From contig JABAKD010000030.1 of the NCBI GenBank assembly GCA_012845835.1, forward strand, positions 9,213,805 to 9,277,804: a stretch of 64,000 nucleotides of DNA. The letters run 5' to 3'. Under the pieces are notes generated by a model. That model did no database searches. It was not told where the DNA came from and saw nothing but the letters and a program-made list of their open reading frames with translations. Origin of the DNA: Undaria pinnatifida. Lineage: Eukaryota; Sar; Phaeophyceae; Laminariales; Alariaceae. Positions 1 through 10,989 of this stretch are shown here, piece by piece (the first letter of the stretch is position 1; each line of letters begins with the position of its first letter). The translations under genes were made by a program, and so were the position numbers.

Positions 1-597
1 CCCTCCATAAAAGTTGCGCAAAAAGGACGTGATTGAGAGAAGGGGAAAGTGACGGATGGTACCAAGAGGTTGTTGAGGTGCTACATACATGTGTGTGAAA
101 CATACGCCATTAAAAAAATCGGGTTTTGTCGGGAATGGTTTTGCGCATAGGCATATGTGAAGGTAGGTGTTGGTGCACTGCATAGAGGAATTGGAAAGAC
201 GAAACAAGACGCAAATAAGGATATTGTGTATAGTAGGGAGAACTGTGGTGTTGTGTATTGGCGAGTAATAGACGGGAAGAAAATAGAAAGAAAACCGCGG
301 TTGAAAAAAATAAATAAACCGTGGATAAAACGTACTGACAGCTGTATGTAAAGAAGCTCAATTGGCAAAGTTTAAAGGTAGTAGCCAGACTTTAGCTCAA
401 TCCGGCGAAGGATTCGGACGGCATGACTTGCGCCGCGAGCGCTCAAGGATGGGAGACGAATTCCGTTTGTTTATTAAATGGAAAAATCCTACCGCAACTG
501 CAGGAAAGAAACAAAACGCCAATTAGAGCAGTCAGACCAAGTCCCTGACATTAAGGTACGCGAAAAAAAAATGCAAAACCCACGCCGGAAGTCAAAC
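1..597. other. Non-coding stretch, nothing recognised
   Basis: Only short overlapping open frames on both strands, none with a recognisable domain. The A/T-rich middle (about 290-350) has runs of A. I see no gene, tRNA or clear repeat here. Confidence 0.5.
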
Positions 598-830
598 CAT
601 TCATCTATTATTATAGCAGCAGCATCGGCGGGGGCTGAGGCGGCCGATGGCCCATCGAGGAAGTGCGGCACAGCAGCAGTAGTGTCTACAGCAGCAGCCG
701 TCTGGCAAGGGAGAGGGGGCACACACACTAGCTCGGCGAGCTCAAGACCACAGACAGTCGTTTTTTTTTTTTACAAACGTAATCACAGGAGACACCAACA
801 GCGGAAGCAGCAGCACAGCAGCTACACAAC
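598..830. repeat. CAGCAG-rich dispersed repeat, copy 1
   Basis: Shares an ordered series of blocks with 4108-4372: a GGCGGGGGC-type start, a block around GTGTCTACAGCAGCAGCC, a run of ACACACAC, a GAGCTCAAGACCACAGA-type block, then CACCAACAGC and CAGCAG triplets. The order and spacing are kept while the sequence has drifted, so this is an old dispersed repeat and not chance triplet content. No coding capacity is convincing. Confidence 0.55.
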
Positions 831-1689
831 ACAAAAAAAACACGATTTTATAAAAAAACAAGGGCTCCGCATGGTCGCTGGCATTCGCCGGCGCCCATGC
901 TTCGGGTAGGGCAGGGCAGCACTTCGACATCTTAAGGTGTAGCTGTCCGATTTGCAATGCATTGAACTTTAAAGTAATGCCAAAAGTTTAATACGAACAT
1001 GGGATTATGAAAGTCATGATTTGACAGAAAAAAAACGTAATATTATACAACAAAGAAGGCAAGGATAGGCGAAACACACTATTACTATGTTAAATGCGCC
1101 GTCAAGTAAAAGTTGGCGTCTATCAAACAAAAATACCGAAAAGAGTATTATTGAGAACCTGCGTCGCCTCTAGGCGAAACGAAAAAGGCCTTGGCATTGA
1201 TGAAGAGACTGCACTGCTGTCCCCGTGGCAATGGAGGTTCGAAGTCGACAGGATGCAAAGTCGGTTTGCATCAAACGTCGACATGGGGCCATGTCTGTCA
1301 GCCGGCGAGGTTTTGGAAGAAGATTGCTTTGTTTGTTACGTGAAGGCTGTCGCATTGATTGGTCTGCGTGGTTGCGAGCGAGGAGGAAAACGAAGAAGAG
1401 GAGGGCGGTCTCTCGTTGCGCCGGCGTTGTCTAAGATAGGTGCGGGGGTGGCTTTGGTCGTACGGGAGGTTGGCGTAGCGCTTCTTCTCTGTTTTTTCTC
1501 GAGAAGGCGGGATATGTGTGTCTGCTATCTTTGCTTCGTGGGTGCTTTCACGTTGTCGAAATCGGACGCGTCCCCTCAATACATAATATCCGGAGTGTCT
1601 CTACCATGACGACTGCTGATGGTGCCGTGCGTATTTCCCAGAGACTGGCATATTATTTACTTGTAGAAATAACCATATATATACCTTTC
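831..1689. other. Repeat-derived non-coding stretch
   Basis: Positions about 862-925 carry a block (ending CATGCTTCGGGTAGGGCAGG) also present at about 49977-50024, so at least the first part is a repeat fragment. At 1094-1609 there is a 171-codon open frame with no recognised domain and a competing frame on the opposite strand; I do not treat it as a gene. Confidence 0.4.
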
Positions 1690-2028
1690 TTTGCAAGATT
1701 TTTCTTTCTTCATCCCATTTATCATCCCCGCACCATTCTCGCGCTCCCTCCCAGTAGTAACTCAGATCCGGGGTCACATAGCGGGCCCTCCTCCTCCCTC
1801 CCCACTTCGGCACGTGCTTTCATTTTTACCGCGAGGAAAATCGAGCATTTTCTTCCCTCGTCGACTCGCGTCGAATTGTACCTAGCAGGCGCTCTCAGCA
1901 GTTGATCTCTTTTTTTGATTGCATTTTTGCAAATTGGGTCATATTCATTGTGGTGGGTGTCGAACTCAAGGACAACCAAACGTTGGAGGTATTCGAGGGT
2001 GAAACCACTAGACCACCGGGGCGGCCGG
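1690..2028 (-). repeat. tRNA-derived SINE (family b), full-length copy
   Basis: Read on the minus strand from 2028, the first 77 bases look like a tRNA: an A box (TGGTCTAGTGG) and a B box (GAGTTCGACACC), the internal RNA polymerase III promoter of tRNA-derived SINEs. The body then runs toward 1690 and ends in an A-rich tail (GAAGAAAGAAAAATC). The body, including a CTCAGATCCGGGGTCA block, recurs without the tRNA head at 52065-52275. The tRNA type resembles Asp/Glu, but the cloverleaf is degenerate, so it is not a working tRNA gene. Confidence 0.6.
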
Positions 2029-2141
2029 CTGACAATTGATTAAAACAAAACAGGACCTTTGCATAGGGTTCAAAATCGTGTTGGCAGAAAAATCAAATTT
2101 GCAGGAAGCAGCTGAAAGGTCAAGAAACAGGCAATATTTTA

Positions 2142-2500
2142 GTTGTTGTTGTTCTCGCATTAACTCGCACAATCCAGTTCGTGGTCACAGGACTGGTTCC
2201 AGTCACTCTGGAGCAGAGGAATACCCTAGGGAAAAACACAAACAACCCAAGGTGGTACACGCATAAATAAATCACAGCTGACGCAATTCATGCTTCCACC
2301 AGAAACATATAAAAGTGAGATCGGGAGTCAGTATACGATGTGCCAGGTCCATACCGGTGCATACGTCTCATTACTCGCGCCTGGGAAAACCGACTATACC
2401 GCTTGCCACCCAAGAAAGACTACCACGTATATATCACACGTAGTATCTATCACTACGCATACGCACAACAGACGCAAGTCAATTGGAAAAAAGAAACAAA
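2142..2500 (+). repeat. Dispersed repeat R1, copy 1 of 3
   Basis: Begins near TTGTTGTTCTCGCATTAACT and ends near CAATTGGAAAAAAG. The same ordered blocks (CTCACAGGAC-type block, CACTCTGGAG, ACGATGTGCCAGGTCCATAC, ACCGACTATACCGCTTGCCA) occur at 14660-15098 on this strand and at 16620-16955 on the opposite strand. No terminal inverted repeats or target duplications were found, and no coding potential. Probably a SINE or a fragment of a larger non-autonomous element. Confidence 0.6.
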
Positions 2501-3496
2501 GGACAAAGAAGAAAAAGGAAATGAAATGGGTGCATGGGGCCAAGAAAAAGAAGAGAAAAATAAGTTTTGGGGGGTCTACTGGCGAGGCTGCCACCAGAAC
2601 GGGATGTCACATGTCACGTGGTCTTTCGACGGTCTACAGCAGTAGTACTACGAACGACTTCCGATACACCCACCGAAGCACGGACTACCGGCCAATTACG
2701 CGATCGACAGCTGGCAGTGATTGTCACGTGTCTCGGTGTTGGGGGGCCCTACCCTGCCTCTTGTTGGCTCTTGAGAGTGATGCGTGTACGACTAAACTTG
2801 CCAACGAACGGCACTCGCACTGCACTTTGAGCTATCTGCTGTAGTTCTGGTTGCTACTTGTTGCTGCATTATGTGCTAGACGTTTCGCCCTTCGGCTACT
2901 GCTGTACACCTGCTGTTGTGTGTTTGCCAATGTCGTCAGTTGGCGTTCATGCTCGTCGTACATACTGCTGTTCTCACCGAGTACGTGCGGGTTTCCTCGT
3001 ACCTCAACCGTACGACGACGAGCTCAAAAACAGAAGGGAGGTGACATGAAATGGCATGGACAATGGCCACAAGCGAGCACAGCGGGATAGTTCTCTGCGA
3101 ATCAACCGCATTCGTTCATGCCTACAGCAGAGGCTGCCTGGAGTGTCAGCGGCCGTGCTAAAGCCAGGGACAAAGGCCGAAGAGACGGCTCTACCTGCTT
3201 GGTTTTGTCTCGAAATTCTGTTACGTGAAAGTATCATGATTTGGGAGTTATTTTGTCACGAAACGTCTTGCCGTCGGTAATTTGTGTCACGAAGTTGTTG
3301 GATATCGTCGGTAAGTTGTGTCACGTGTTAGGTGAACCCACACTAAAAAATTGAATTTCCAGCTGGCAAAACGAGCAGAAACAAAAGCAATAAAATGCCG
3401 AGCAAGAAACCAAACGAACTAGTAAAGAAGTACAGCAAAGAAACTAACGCTCGAGAGTATGCCACCGCAAAATTCCAAACATTATCACGTACCGTT
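2501..3496. other. Non-coding stretch without recognised features
   Basis: Contains competing short frames on both strands and a small internal duplication of a GTCGGTAAxTTGTGTCACG word near 3273-3330. No recognisable gene or mobile element. Confidence 0.4.
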
Positions 3497-3762
3497 TGAA
3501 AATGATGCCAATTTTGTAAATCATTCAGGCGTTGCAGCCATTAAGATTCGACAATTTTTCCAAAATTCCTCCTCGACACTCGCTCGTCTCGCTCGGCACC
3601 CGTCCGCGTTCACGTCGATGTGCGGAACGGACACAGCAGGGCGAGGGGCGTTGGAGCCGCCCCCTGAAGGCGGCGCTCGAGCCAAGCCATATTCGACCGA
3701 GAATTCTAGTTCCGCGAATCGCATACTTAGTCCGAGACAAAAAAACTCCTGACCAAAGTCCA
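3497..3762 (+). repeat. Dispersed repeat R4, copy 1 of 2
   Basis: Collinear with 59119-59465: shared blocks include a TTTGAAAATGATGCCAATTT start, a TCTCGCTC stretch, a GCAGGGCGAGGGGCGTTGGA core and a GAGACxAAAAAAACTCCTGAC end. The GC-rich core is the best conserved part. Both copies lie in the same orientation. The frames open across the core are probably a by-product of its composition. Confidence 0.6.
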
Positions 3763-3824
3763 TGACACCAAGGAATGACTCGATATTCAAGGAATGATTT
3801 TATATATATTTATGTGTAAAACAT

Positions 3825-3874
3825 CAGCTGTGAGTACGACCGATTGAATGATTGAAACTCAACTTTGCAAGCTG
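3825..3874 (+). repeat. 50-bp dispersed motif R5, copy 1 of 4
   Basis: Starts CAGCTGTGAG, ends TTTGCAAGCTG, with an AAACTCA block between. Three more copies lie at 9355-9406, 47150-47198 and 60773-60820, all in the same orientation. The first bases resemble a Pol III B box (GTGAGTTCGAT in the fourth copy), so it may be a decayed SINE piece. The ends (CAGCT and AGCTG) can pair. Confidence 0.55.
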
Positions 3875-4107
3875 CGCGGCATATGGTTATAAAAAAAACA
3901 CTAAAAAAGGCGGAAATAATACTAAAAACTGCACAGATCCACAGAGACATCTGGCTATGTACGCAGCTATGGCATGCGAAGAAACCTATGGGACTCAGTA
4001 CGGGAACATGAGAGTTGTGACAAATTCACGAACGGCATAGATCAGCTCAACAAACACAGCACACTTTAGGAACATGCACAGAAGAGAGTGAGAGCAGCAC
4101 CAGCAGC

Positions 4108-4372
4108 AGCAACACACAGTAGCGGTGGCGGCGGCGGGCGCAGAGGCGGGCGATAGCCCAGCAAGGAATTACGGCGCCGCAGCAGCAGTGTCTACAGCAG
4201 CGGCCATACGGCAGGAGGTCCTAGGAGGAAAAACACACACAGCACTAGCACTGGCTAGGCGAGATCAAGACCACAGAAAGCCGATCTTTGATTTTTAGAA
4301 GCAAACGCAGTAGTCACCAACAGCAGCAGCAGTAGCAGCGGCACTACCACAGCAGTACAACAGCAGTGGAGC
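4108..4372. repeat. CAGCAG-rich dispersed repeat, copy 2
   Basis: Second copy of the repeat at 598-830, with the same order of blocks (GTGTCTACAGCAGCGGCC, ACACACACAGC, GAGATCAAGACCACAGA, CACCAACAGCAGCAGC). No coding potential. The stretch from here to 4750 holds nothing else that I recognise. Confidence 0.5.
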
Positions 4373-4751
4373 AATACGTACCGATCAATCCACAACGAAC
4401 GGCACAGAGAGGTACGGCTGGAGCGCTGGAGCTGGGTGGGATTTGCATTTTCTTACGATTCTCCATTCTCCACCATCCGGGGGAGCGCGCGAGCCGTCCC
4501 CTGGAGAGGCTTTTCATGCCCCCCGCTTGCGGAGTTGGGACTTATAGACACGCCTAGGTCAGGCAGGGTCGGCCGTTGTGTCGCCGGGGACACCGAGAGC
4601 TGATATGTGGAGCGAACGTGGCACAGGCGTGCGGTCGCTAGGGGCCGGGTGGCGAGCGGTAGAGCGGAGAGTGGTGAGTGTAGTGTTTTAAGAGTGGGGC
4701 GAATTGTCCCGCTTGCACGGGAGCGTTCACACGTAATATTATTTAGGCATA

Positions 4752-6179
4752 CAGTAGGGGTCCCGGTTTAGCGGTTCCCTGTTTAGCGGTTGGACCCGAT
4801 TTAGCGGTTCAAAATTCTGCTGACACCGCGGTACCCCGCTTTAGCGGTTATACAACCGCTAAATCGGATTGTTACCGGTTTAGCGGTTGTTTGGGGTCAT
4901 TTCGGCTGGAATAGCGGTTGTGTACATACCCCGGGGAACGACGGGTCACTTTCTGCTGCAAACCTCGCCGGCACTCACACACACTTTCACAGCAGTATAC
5001 AAACGGCCTACCCACTGCGGTTCGCAGCTACCCGTTCAGAACCATGCCGTGCGCGGCGTTAGAATTCTGCAAGTTCCCGCACATGACACCGGGTGCAACC
5101 GATGGGCATCTGTGTCGCGGTGAGTGTGGCTGCCCTCGATGCACTTAGTGTCGGCGTCCGACTGGCGATAGAGGGGGGCGGCGTGCAAGACAAGGAGATG
5201 TGCGAGATACTGATCCATCTCAACATCACCCCTGGCAAGCCTGCCCACCCGGCAGCCATCGAAGCGGTTCGGGAGTGGGCAGGGTTGGAGGAGCAGGAAG
5301 AGATCGCCGAAGCTCTGATGCAAGATGCGAAGGACTCGATTCTTCACGTGGTGAACGACACCTGCGGCAAGGACAAAGGTCCTTCTGAAGACGAGCTAGA
5401 CGAGGGGTTCGAGAGTCCGGAAGAAGTTTCCTTGATGGCGCCACCGCCGTACTCGGAAATCTCGTCGCTTTTTGGGCAGCTAGAGCAGTACGCAGAGTCG
5501 TGTGGTATATCAGAGGCAGGGTGCTATCTTCGCAAGGCGAAGATGTCCTTTTTCGCAGCGCATGCCTCTAAGCCAGCAAGGCAGACGGATATCCGCGCCA
5601 TGTTTTCTAAGACGTAGTCGAGTGTACAGCAGTACTCTCCGAGGTTCCTGTAGAGTACGAAGTGTGAAGTACGAGTACACCACACTTTTTTTGTTTTGTG
5701 TTTCCTTAGAGTGTTTCAAGTCCAAACTCCGGGGCACACGCTGCGGTTTGTAGCAAGACGAGCAGGAGCGTACAGCAGTAGAAGGGGGGTTCCAGCAGGT
5801 GTTATGTGCACGTACAGTATGTTACCCGGATGCGGGTACACACAGGTGGTGGTTCTCTTCGCGATGCTTGATACGTTTCACCTAAGTTTTAATGTCTATC
5901 CCGCACTACCGCTGCTGTATTCGTACTACTGGTCCCGCGGCAATCATGCTGTACTGCTATATTCAGCAGCCACACATGACGCTATCTAGTTTTGATCGCA
6001 ATGGCAACGCTACTTTCATTCCCAGTATATGGGCTTTTACCTGGTTTAGCGGTTGTAAACCGCTAAATTGGGACCCAGAATAGCGGTTATTAACCGCTAA
6101 ACCGGTTTACCGGGCGGTCCCGGTTTAGCGGTTATTTCGCCCTTTGGCACTAGGGACCGCTAAACCGGGACCCCTACTG
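4752..6179 (+). mobile_element. pogo/Tigger-like DNA transposon, internally deleted
   Basis: A 1428-bp element with perfect terminal inverted repeats of at least 24 bp, beginning CAGTAGGGGTCCCGGTTTAG, and flanked by TA on both sides (4750-4751, 6180-6181). TA target duplications and CAG/CTG ends fit the Tc1/mariner superfamily, pogo/Tigger branch. The word TTTAGCGGTT or its complement recurs about 7 times in the first 170 bp and 6 times in the last 140 bp, in both orientations, a likely array of transposase binding sites. Inside is only a C-terminal transposase remnant (5093-5617). The DNA-binding and catalytic DDE regions are missing, so it could move only with help from another copy. Confidence 0.85.
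5093..5617 (+). pseudogene. C-terminal remnant of a pogo/Tigger transposase
   Basis: An open frame of 174 codons within the inverted-repeat element. I recognise the typical C-terminal tail of pogo/Tigger transposases: an acidic stretch (SEDELDEGFESPEE), a helical segment around QLEQYAESCGISEA, and a final RQTDIRAMFSK. That last motif fits a PCNA-interacting PIP box (Q-x-x-I-x-x-M-F); pogo transposase is known to bind PCNA through such a tail. The CENP-B-like helix-turn-helix and the DDE catalytic core are absent, which matches the short length of the element. The first methionine is arbitrary because the 5' part is deleted. Confidence 0.6.
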
Positions 6180-6332
6180 TAATTACTGTGGATACCAGGC
6201 CCTATTTCCTGGATTGTACCGCCTCCTTATCACTTTAATCCTTTAAGACTGATCCTGGTTCCTGGTTCCTGGAGGCAGACTCTGAGGTGTTCCCTCATCG
6301 TTAACCCTTGAGAGTGGTGCGGTTGCGCACAT

Positions 6333-6616
6333 TGTTGATTTGGGATTTTCAATATGACAGTTACGTATCATTTTTGTGCCGGTTCGGGCTTCTGGACTAT
6401 TATTGGGCGCCTAGTAGTGCCTGGTTGGCGTTCTTGATGGTAGCCTGCTGTGCGCTCCCGCTCGCGGGAGCTCCCTCTTCTCGGAGGTCTTACGCACGAG
6501 TTCTCTTCTCGAGGGTCTCACGCATGAGTTCTCTGCTCGACTTGCTTGCCTCTACCCTGTGGTTGGGCGAAGTAATACTATTACTTGAAATCTATCCCGC
6601 TTGGAGCTAACGAACA
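6333..6616 (+). repeat. 5' LTR of the LARD-like element
   Basis: Direct terminal repeat of 284 bp, TG at the start and CA at the end, preceded by the target duplication CACAT. It contains a local hairpin of GCTCxCGCTCGCGGGAGCT and repeated TTCTCGxxGGTCTxACGCA units. Confidence 0.85.
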
Positions 6617-8973
6617 CTCTAAAGCGAACCAATTCGGTCTACCCTCATGAGGGGTCTACGGGTCAGCAGTATTGGAACAGGGCCGTGCTTTCATCGAAGC
6701 TTGGTGGGGAAGGAAGGGCCATGTTTGTGGAGCCAACCTTTTTCGAGATCAGCGGAGACGAGCAGCAAGGTGCAAGGAGGAGTCCGGTGGGGAGAAATAG
6801 AGAGCCACCGCTGGTATGGCAGGGAGAGACGCTGTACTGCCATCGTCGGAATTCTTCGATGGTGGAAGAGCGAGGGCAGCTTGATACGCAAGTTGTCTTC
6901 GGACCCATAGATGATGTTTTTGTGGAGATGTCGTTTTCAGGGAGAAACCACTGCTGCTGTAGACTGTGTACAGCAGTAGTGGCTAAAGCCCTACGGTGAA
7001 GCATGACTGTAGGCAGGGAGTAGCAGCAGCATACGTCCAAGGTGATAGCGTGACCTAGGACACCCCCACGGTATACCGCGGACAGGGGGGTTAACAGCAA
7101 CAGCTAAAGCCCTATGGCGGAAGTACAGCCGTAGGCAACCTCGCCGTATATTGCGAGCGGGGGATTCTTAGTTGCAAGGCATTTATTTTGTTATATATTT
7201 GCCGTGCACCCTCTACCTCAGAATGTTGGTTGTGGAGGCAGCAGGTATATCTTCATTTTCCGCGAGAAGTCCCATGGCCGCCAGCTATGTGCTTCCTGCT
7301 GCTGGTAACAATGATAGGAATGGACGTGGGTTGATCTTGGGCTGTCTGCAGCAGTACCATTTAACGATATAGGAATTCGTCCGGGCAACAAGTCGAGCGG
7401 CATGGCCGCACGCACTCCATGACATGCAGCAGCAACAGCAGCAGCGGGCGAGGTCATGGAAGGAGCAGATCGGTTCATAATTTCGCCAGCCGAAGCTTTA
7501 TGGTTCGGCAACATCGCGGGGCGCGGGGGGGGGACAGGTCTGATCAAAGTGGTGAATATATTTTTACGATGGATTCCTTTTTCGATCGAAATATTGCTTT
7601 TGGTCGAATATGATGTTTATATATTTTTGGCAAGAGTGGAGACCCGTGAATAGTAGGCGATTTATTTGCGGTTAGAGTGGAGACCCGCAGATAGTATCAT
7701 CTAAGATTCATCCTGGATGGTATACGTAGCCATTTTTACCTGGTTGTTCTGAAGTGTGTTTTCATGTTCAAATCAAACAGTCTTTGTAAATCCGAAAAAC
7801 TTGTTACTTCTAGTGTTTTTTGTGGTGTAGACAGGACCAGAAGGGAACTGGTGGAGCTGATATACATACAATAACGCTTTGGAGAAAAGGGTACGTAGGT
7901 GCACCACATTGATAGGTGTACCGCTGATATGTGGTATTGATGGTGGCACAGATTGTACTGGACTTTTCGGGTATCTTTTGTTTTGGCAGTAGTCTTCTGA
8001 CTGATTGCAAAATAGAAGTGGGCATATTCATGATTGATTGGTTGTTTTACCAACAGTTTCATTGCGAATGCCTGTTCGCAAAGGAGAAGTGAAACACGAA
8101 ATGTGTTTGCGATGGCCGAATAGTTTGCGTAGCTGAGAGGGCTTGAGCTGTTCGTATCGACAGTGTCGGCATTTCAATTGTTCCTTTATTCGATTATTTG
8201 GAGCTATAGCAAATCAAAGCCAAAATTTAAAAGGAGAGTATTTTCGGTTTTATAATGGTTTGTGAATGGCCAATATTTCGGGTAATTACGCTTGTTGACG
8301 AGGATTGGTTACACTGGCTTATAGGTCTTGCTGTCATCTCTTGTTTGTAGTTGCCTACGTGTGTTGATGAGATGGATGGGGCATCCTTGTGACCGTACAG
8401 TACAGGACATACTGGTCTCACATGAGAGAGAGGATGCAAAGTCCAATTAGTCATTGAATTACCGATGTTGATTTTCCGAACTTGATGGATGGTTGCAATC
8501 TTGTTTGGGAATTCGAAGGATGAGATATTTAAGAATTTGATTTAATGCTCAAGCAAGTTTTTGCATTTGTTTTGCAATGAAAAACGGGGTGGCTTGTGGA
8601 TGGTCGGATACTCTTTGTATCGGGGAGGGTGTAGGCTAATTTTCGCGTCGGATAAAATCTGTGTTTGCGGACAAGAATCTATGCTATATTGTTTCACCGA
8701 TGTGATCTGTGTATCTATGGCGGTAGTAGGGGATAACGGGAGACCTTTGGCCGGGTGACCTTGCGACCTCTGGCATTTTATCTGTCGCATTAGTTTTTGG
8801 CCTGATGGCGCGGCTGTTGTAATCTCTTCTTGTGATTACTATGGTTGTAAGTGGGAGTATGGAAGAGGTATTCGCTCATGGGGATGAGTTTTCTCTTGCC
8901 ATTTTGGTTGTTTTAGGTAATGGAATTGAGTCAATTGTTGGTTCGTCGCTGTCTTGTGAAGAATCCGGGAGGG
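6617..8973 (+). other. Interior of the LARD-like element, no recognisable genes
   Basis: Frames of up to 145 codons (for example 6601-6999 on plus, 6663-7100 and 7736-8062 on minus) have no recognised domain. The first third holds two CACCCCC/GGGGG-flanked CAGCAG-rich blocks (about 6960-7170); the last third (7700-8970) is T-rich. Nothing resembling retroviral enzymes is present. Confidence 0.7.
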
Positions 8974-9253
8974 TGTTGATTTGGGATTTTCAGTATGACA
9001 GTTACGTATCATTTTCGTGCCGGTTCGGGCTTCTGGACTATTATTGGGCGCATAGTAGTGCCTGGTTGGCGTTCTTGATGGTAGACTGCCGTGCGCTCTC
9101 GCTCGCGGGAGCTCACTCTTCTCGGAGGTCTTACGCACGAGTTCTCTTCTCGGAGGTCTCACGCATGAGATCTCTGCTCGACTTGCCTCTACCCTGTGGT
9201 TGGGTGACGTAATACTATGACTTGAAACCTATCGCGCTTGGAGCTAACGAACA
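8974..9253 (+). repeat. 3' LTR of the LARD-like element
   Basis: Second copy of the 6333-6616 repeat, 280 bp, followed directly by the target duplication CACAT at 9254-9258. It lacks 4 bp (TTGC) that the left copy has. Confidence 0.85.
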
Positions 9254-9354
9254 CACATAACCCAACTCGGTGCGTCTCCACACCTCCATCCAAGAAAGAG
9301 AAACCTGCTAAGGGACTACCTTCCCACAATTGGCTTCAATATTAAAATACACTC

Positions 9355-9406
9355 CAGCTGTGAGATCGAAGATAAGATTCGCCGAAAGACTCATATTTGC
9401 AAGCTG
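9355..9406 (+). repeat. 50-bp dispersed motif R5, copy 2 of 4
   Basis: CAGCTGTGAG start and TTTGCAAGCTG end, preceded by AAAATACACTC as in the copy at 47150, and followed by TGTGTGxTACTCCGxTCG as in that copy. The repeat unit is therefore longer than 50 bp for this pair. Confidence 0.55.
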
Positions 9407-9545
9407 TGTGTGATACTCCGATCGCGCGTATTACTGGGTGCTGTAAGGGTATAGGGCGGGGGACACAGAGTGTCCCCTGCAGGACTGCCTATTGAGCAGG
9501 TCCTCGATGAGTACTCACTTACCCCTAACAAATAACGCCAACATA

Positions 9546-9615
9546 TCATACGAAAACGGCCAATTACCTATCAAAGCAGATAATTGCAGGCCTTTCAAGG
9601 CCGTACCTTAACACT
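9546..9615 (+). repeat. 70-bp direct repeat bracketing the gypsy remnant, left copy
   Basis: Shares ATACGAAAACGGCCAATTA and ATAATTGCAGGCCTTTCAAG with 12671-12746. The centre is a GGCCTTTCAAGGCC hairpin. The right copy interrupts the end of the integrase frame. Confidence 0.6.
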
Positions 9616-10989
9616 AGACCACCCTGATGAGCCGCATATGCAGAAATATGGGAGATTCGGGGAAACTCCGGTTCTACGAACTAGACTGGAGTCGAAGATG
9701 CGGCTCCTCAAAACCCACTCCCACACCTCTAACGGCCTGGCTATGGAGCCAGGAAAACGCGAAGAAAAGCAATTGGAGAAAACGCAAACCCTACAACAAG
9801 GCAAACCACCCATGAAAATCCTGTCGACTACCGCCGGTGTGGCGGGGGGGGAACAGAAAATACTTGACAGCAAACGAACCTCAGAAAAGGCACTTGGCAA
9901 GGCAAACCTTTGTCGAAAGGAAGGGGAACACAGGCGCTAATACAAGGGAGGAGTCATGCCAAAAACCTCCAGCGGACCGTTGGCATGACGGGGGTTAGAT
10001 GAGGAAACGACAAATACTCGGGATGGAAGGTGACACCACCTACAGCCCCGCGAGGGGGAGAAATGTTTAGCCGAAATAAGTAGAACAAACACAAAAAAAA
10101 AAAAGATAACACACTGTCACATATATAGCCCTGTACCACGCTATGCGCGAACAGGGTACCCGGGTCGCCCCTCGGCTCTGGGCTGAGCAGGGCATCGGCA
10201 GGGCGAAATTGGACAAACACTAAAAAACGGCAGTCCTGCGCCTCAGATAGCGGTGTGAACACCCGGGCCCTCCTGGCCCGGCACAGGGCGGGGGGGGTGC
10301 CAGCAGGACCAAGGGAAAAAATGCTAGAACTGCCCCACACCCAGTAACAAAAAAAAAAGCTCGAAACACCACGATGAAAAGCGACGAGTCTCACCCCTGT
10401 TGAGGATGGTGGCATATACCTCATAAGGGCTTGTAGGCTGCATAATCCTTCCTCTCCGATTCCGGATATCGGCTTAGGTGGGCTAATGCTCCGCACCGAA
10501 TGTAATGCGTTGGGTGGGCTCCCTTTCACCCTTGCCGACTTTTGCGATTTTCGCGCACACGGGCCACGTATGAGGCTTGACGACCATCCTACTCCTTCCA
10601 GGAGATTCGTCGCTCGTGTTTCTGCATTCGTCGCCACCATCGATAGCTCTCCCGGCCGCGGGTGGGTCTCGCGTGCAGCCGACAACGATTTCGCTTCGGT
10701 TTTTGCTGTACCCACCTCGGTCAGCGAGGGCTCCGCAGAACCCCCGGCTACCACGACGTCAGTCGCCCAACCGACTCCTTCCCGGAGCTCGGAACAAGGG
10801 ACTGACTCGGTCGAGCCCACGGGCCCGACCGCGTCCGTCTCCCTCGCCTGGCTCTCTGGCGCCCCAGACGATGACGCAGTCTTCAGACCACATCTCCATT
10901 CGGACGCGCCGGTGTTCAGCAACAGCAGCAGGTAAGGCACCTCCTGCTGTCGACTATGGCATCGGGCCCGGCGGGGCCCCTCGTCATCT
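9616..10989. other. Degenerate region upstream of the gypsy integrase
   Basis: Long open frames on both strands (9584-9940 and 10486-10935 on plus, 9954-11084 on minus) have no domain I can name. Position and plus-strand orientation suggest decayed retrotransposon sequence, but no reverse transcriptase motif is visible. The long minus frame looks like an antisense by-product of GC-rich sequence. Confidence 0.35.

Larger units (their letters stand above)
6333..9253 (+). mobile_element. Non-coding LTR retrotransposon (LARD-like)
   Basis: A 284-bp direct repeat (6333-6616) recurs at 8974-9253. Both copies start TGTTGATTTG and end GCTAACGAACA, so they obey the TG...CA rule. The whole element is flanked by the 5-bp duplication CACAT (6328-6332 and 9254-9258), which marks a single insertion event. 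A purine-rich tract (CCGGGAGGG) lies just before the right repeat, as expected for a polypurine tract with plus orientation. The 2.36 kb interior codes for no gag, protease, integrase or reverse transcriptase. By eye the two LTRs differ at roughly 15 positions plus a 4-bp gap, so the insertion is not recent. Confidence 0.85.

Noticed and set aside
478-909. 143-codon plus frame near the left edge
   Set aside because: Runs through a CAGCAG-type repeat that recurs at 4108-4372 in a different frame state; not a gene.
3825-3874. Hammerhead-type ribozyme in the R5 motif
   Set aside because: The GAAAC-like word is present in some copies but the CTGATGA core is missing on both strands.
10486-10935. 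149-codon plus frame upstream of the gypsy integrase
   Set aside because: Composition is S/P/T-rich with no reverse transcriptase, protease or Gag motif; cannot be assigned.
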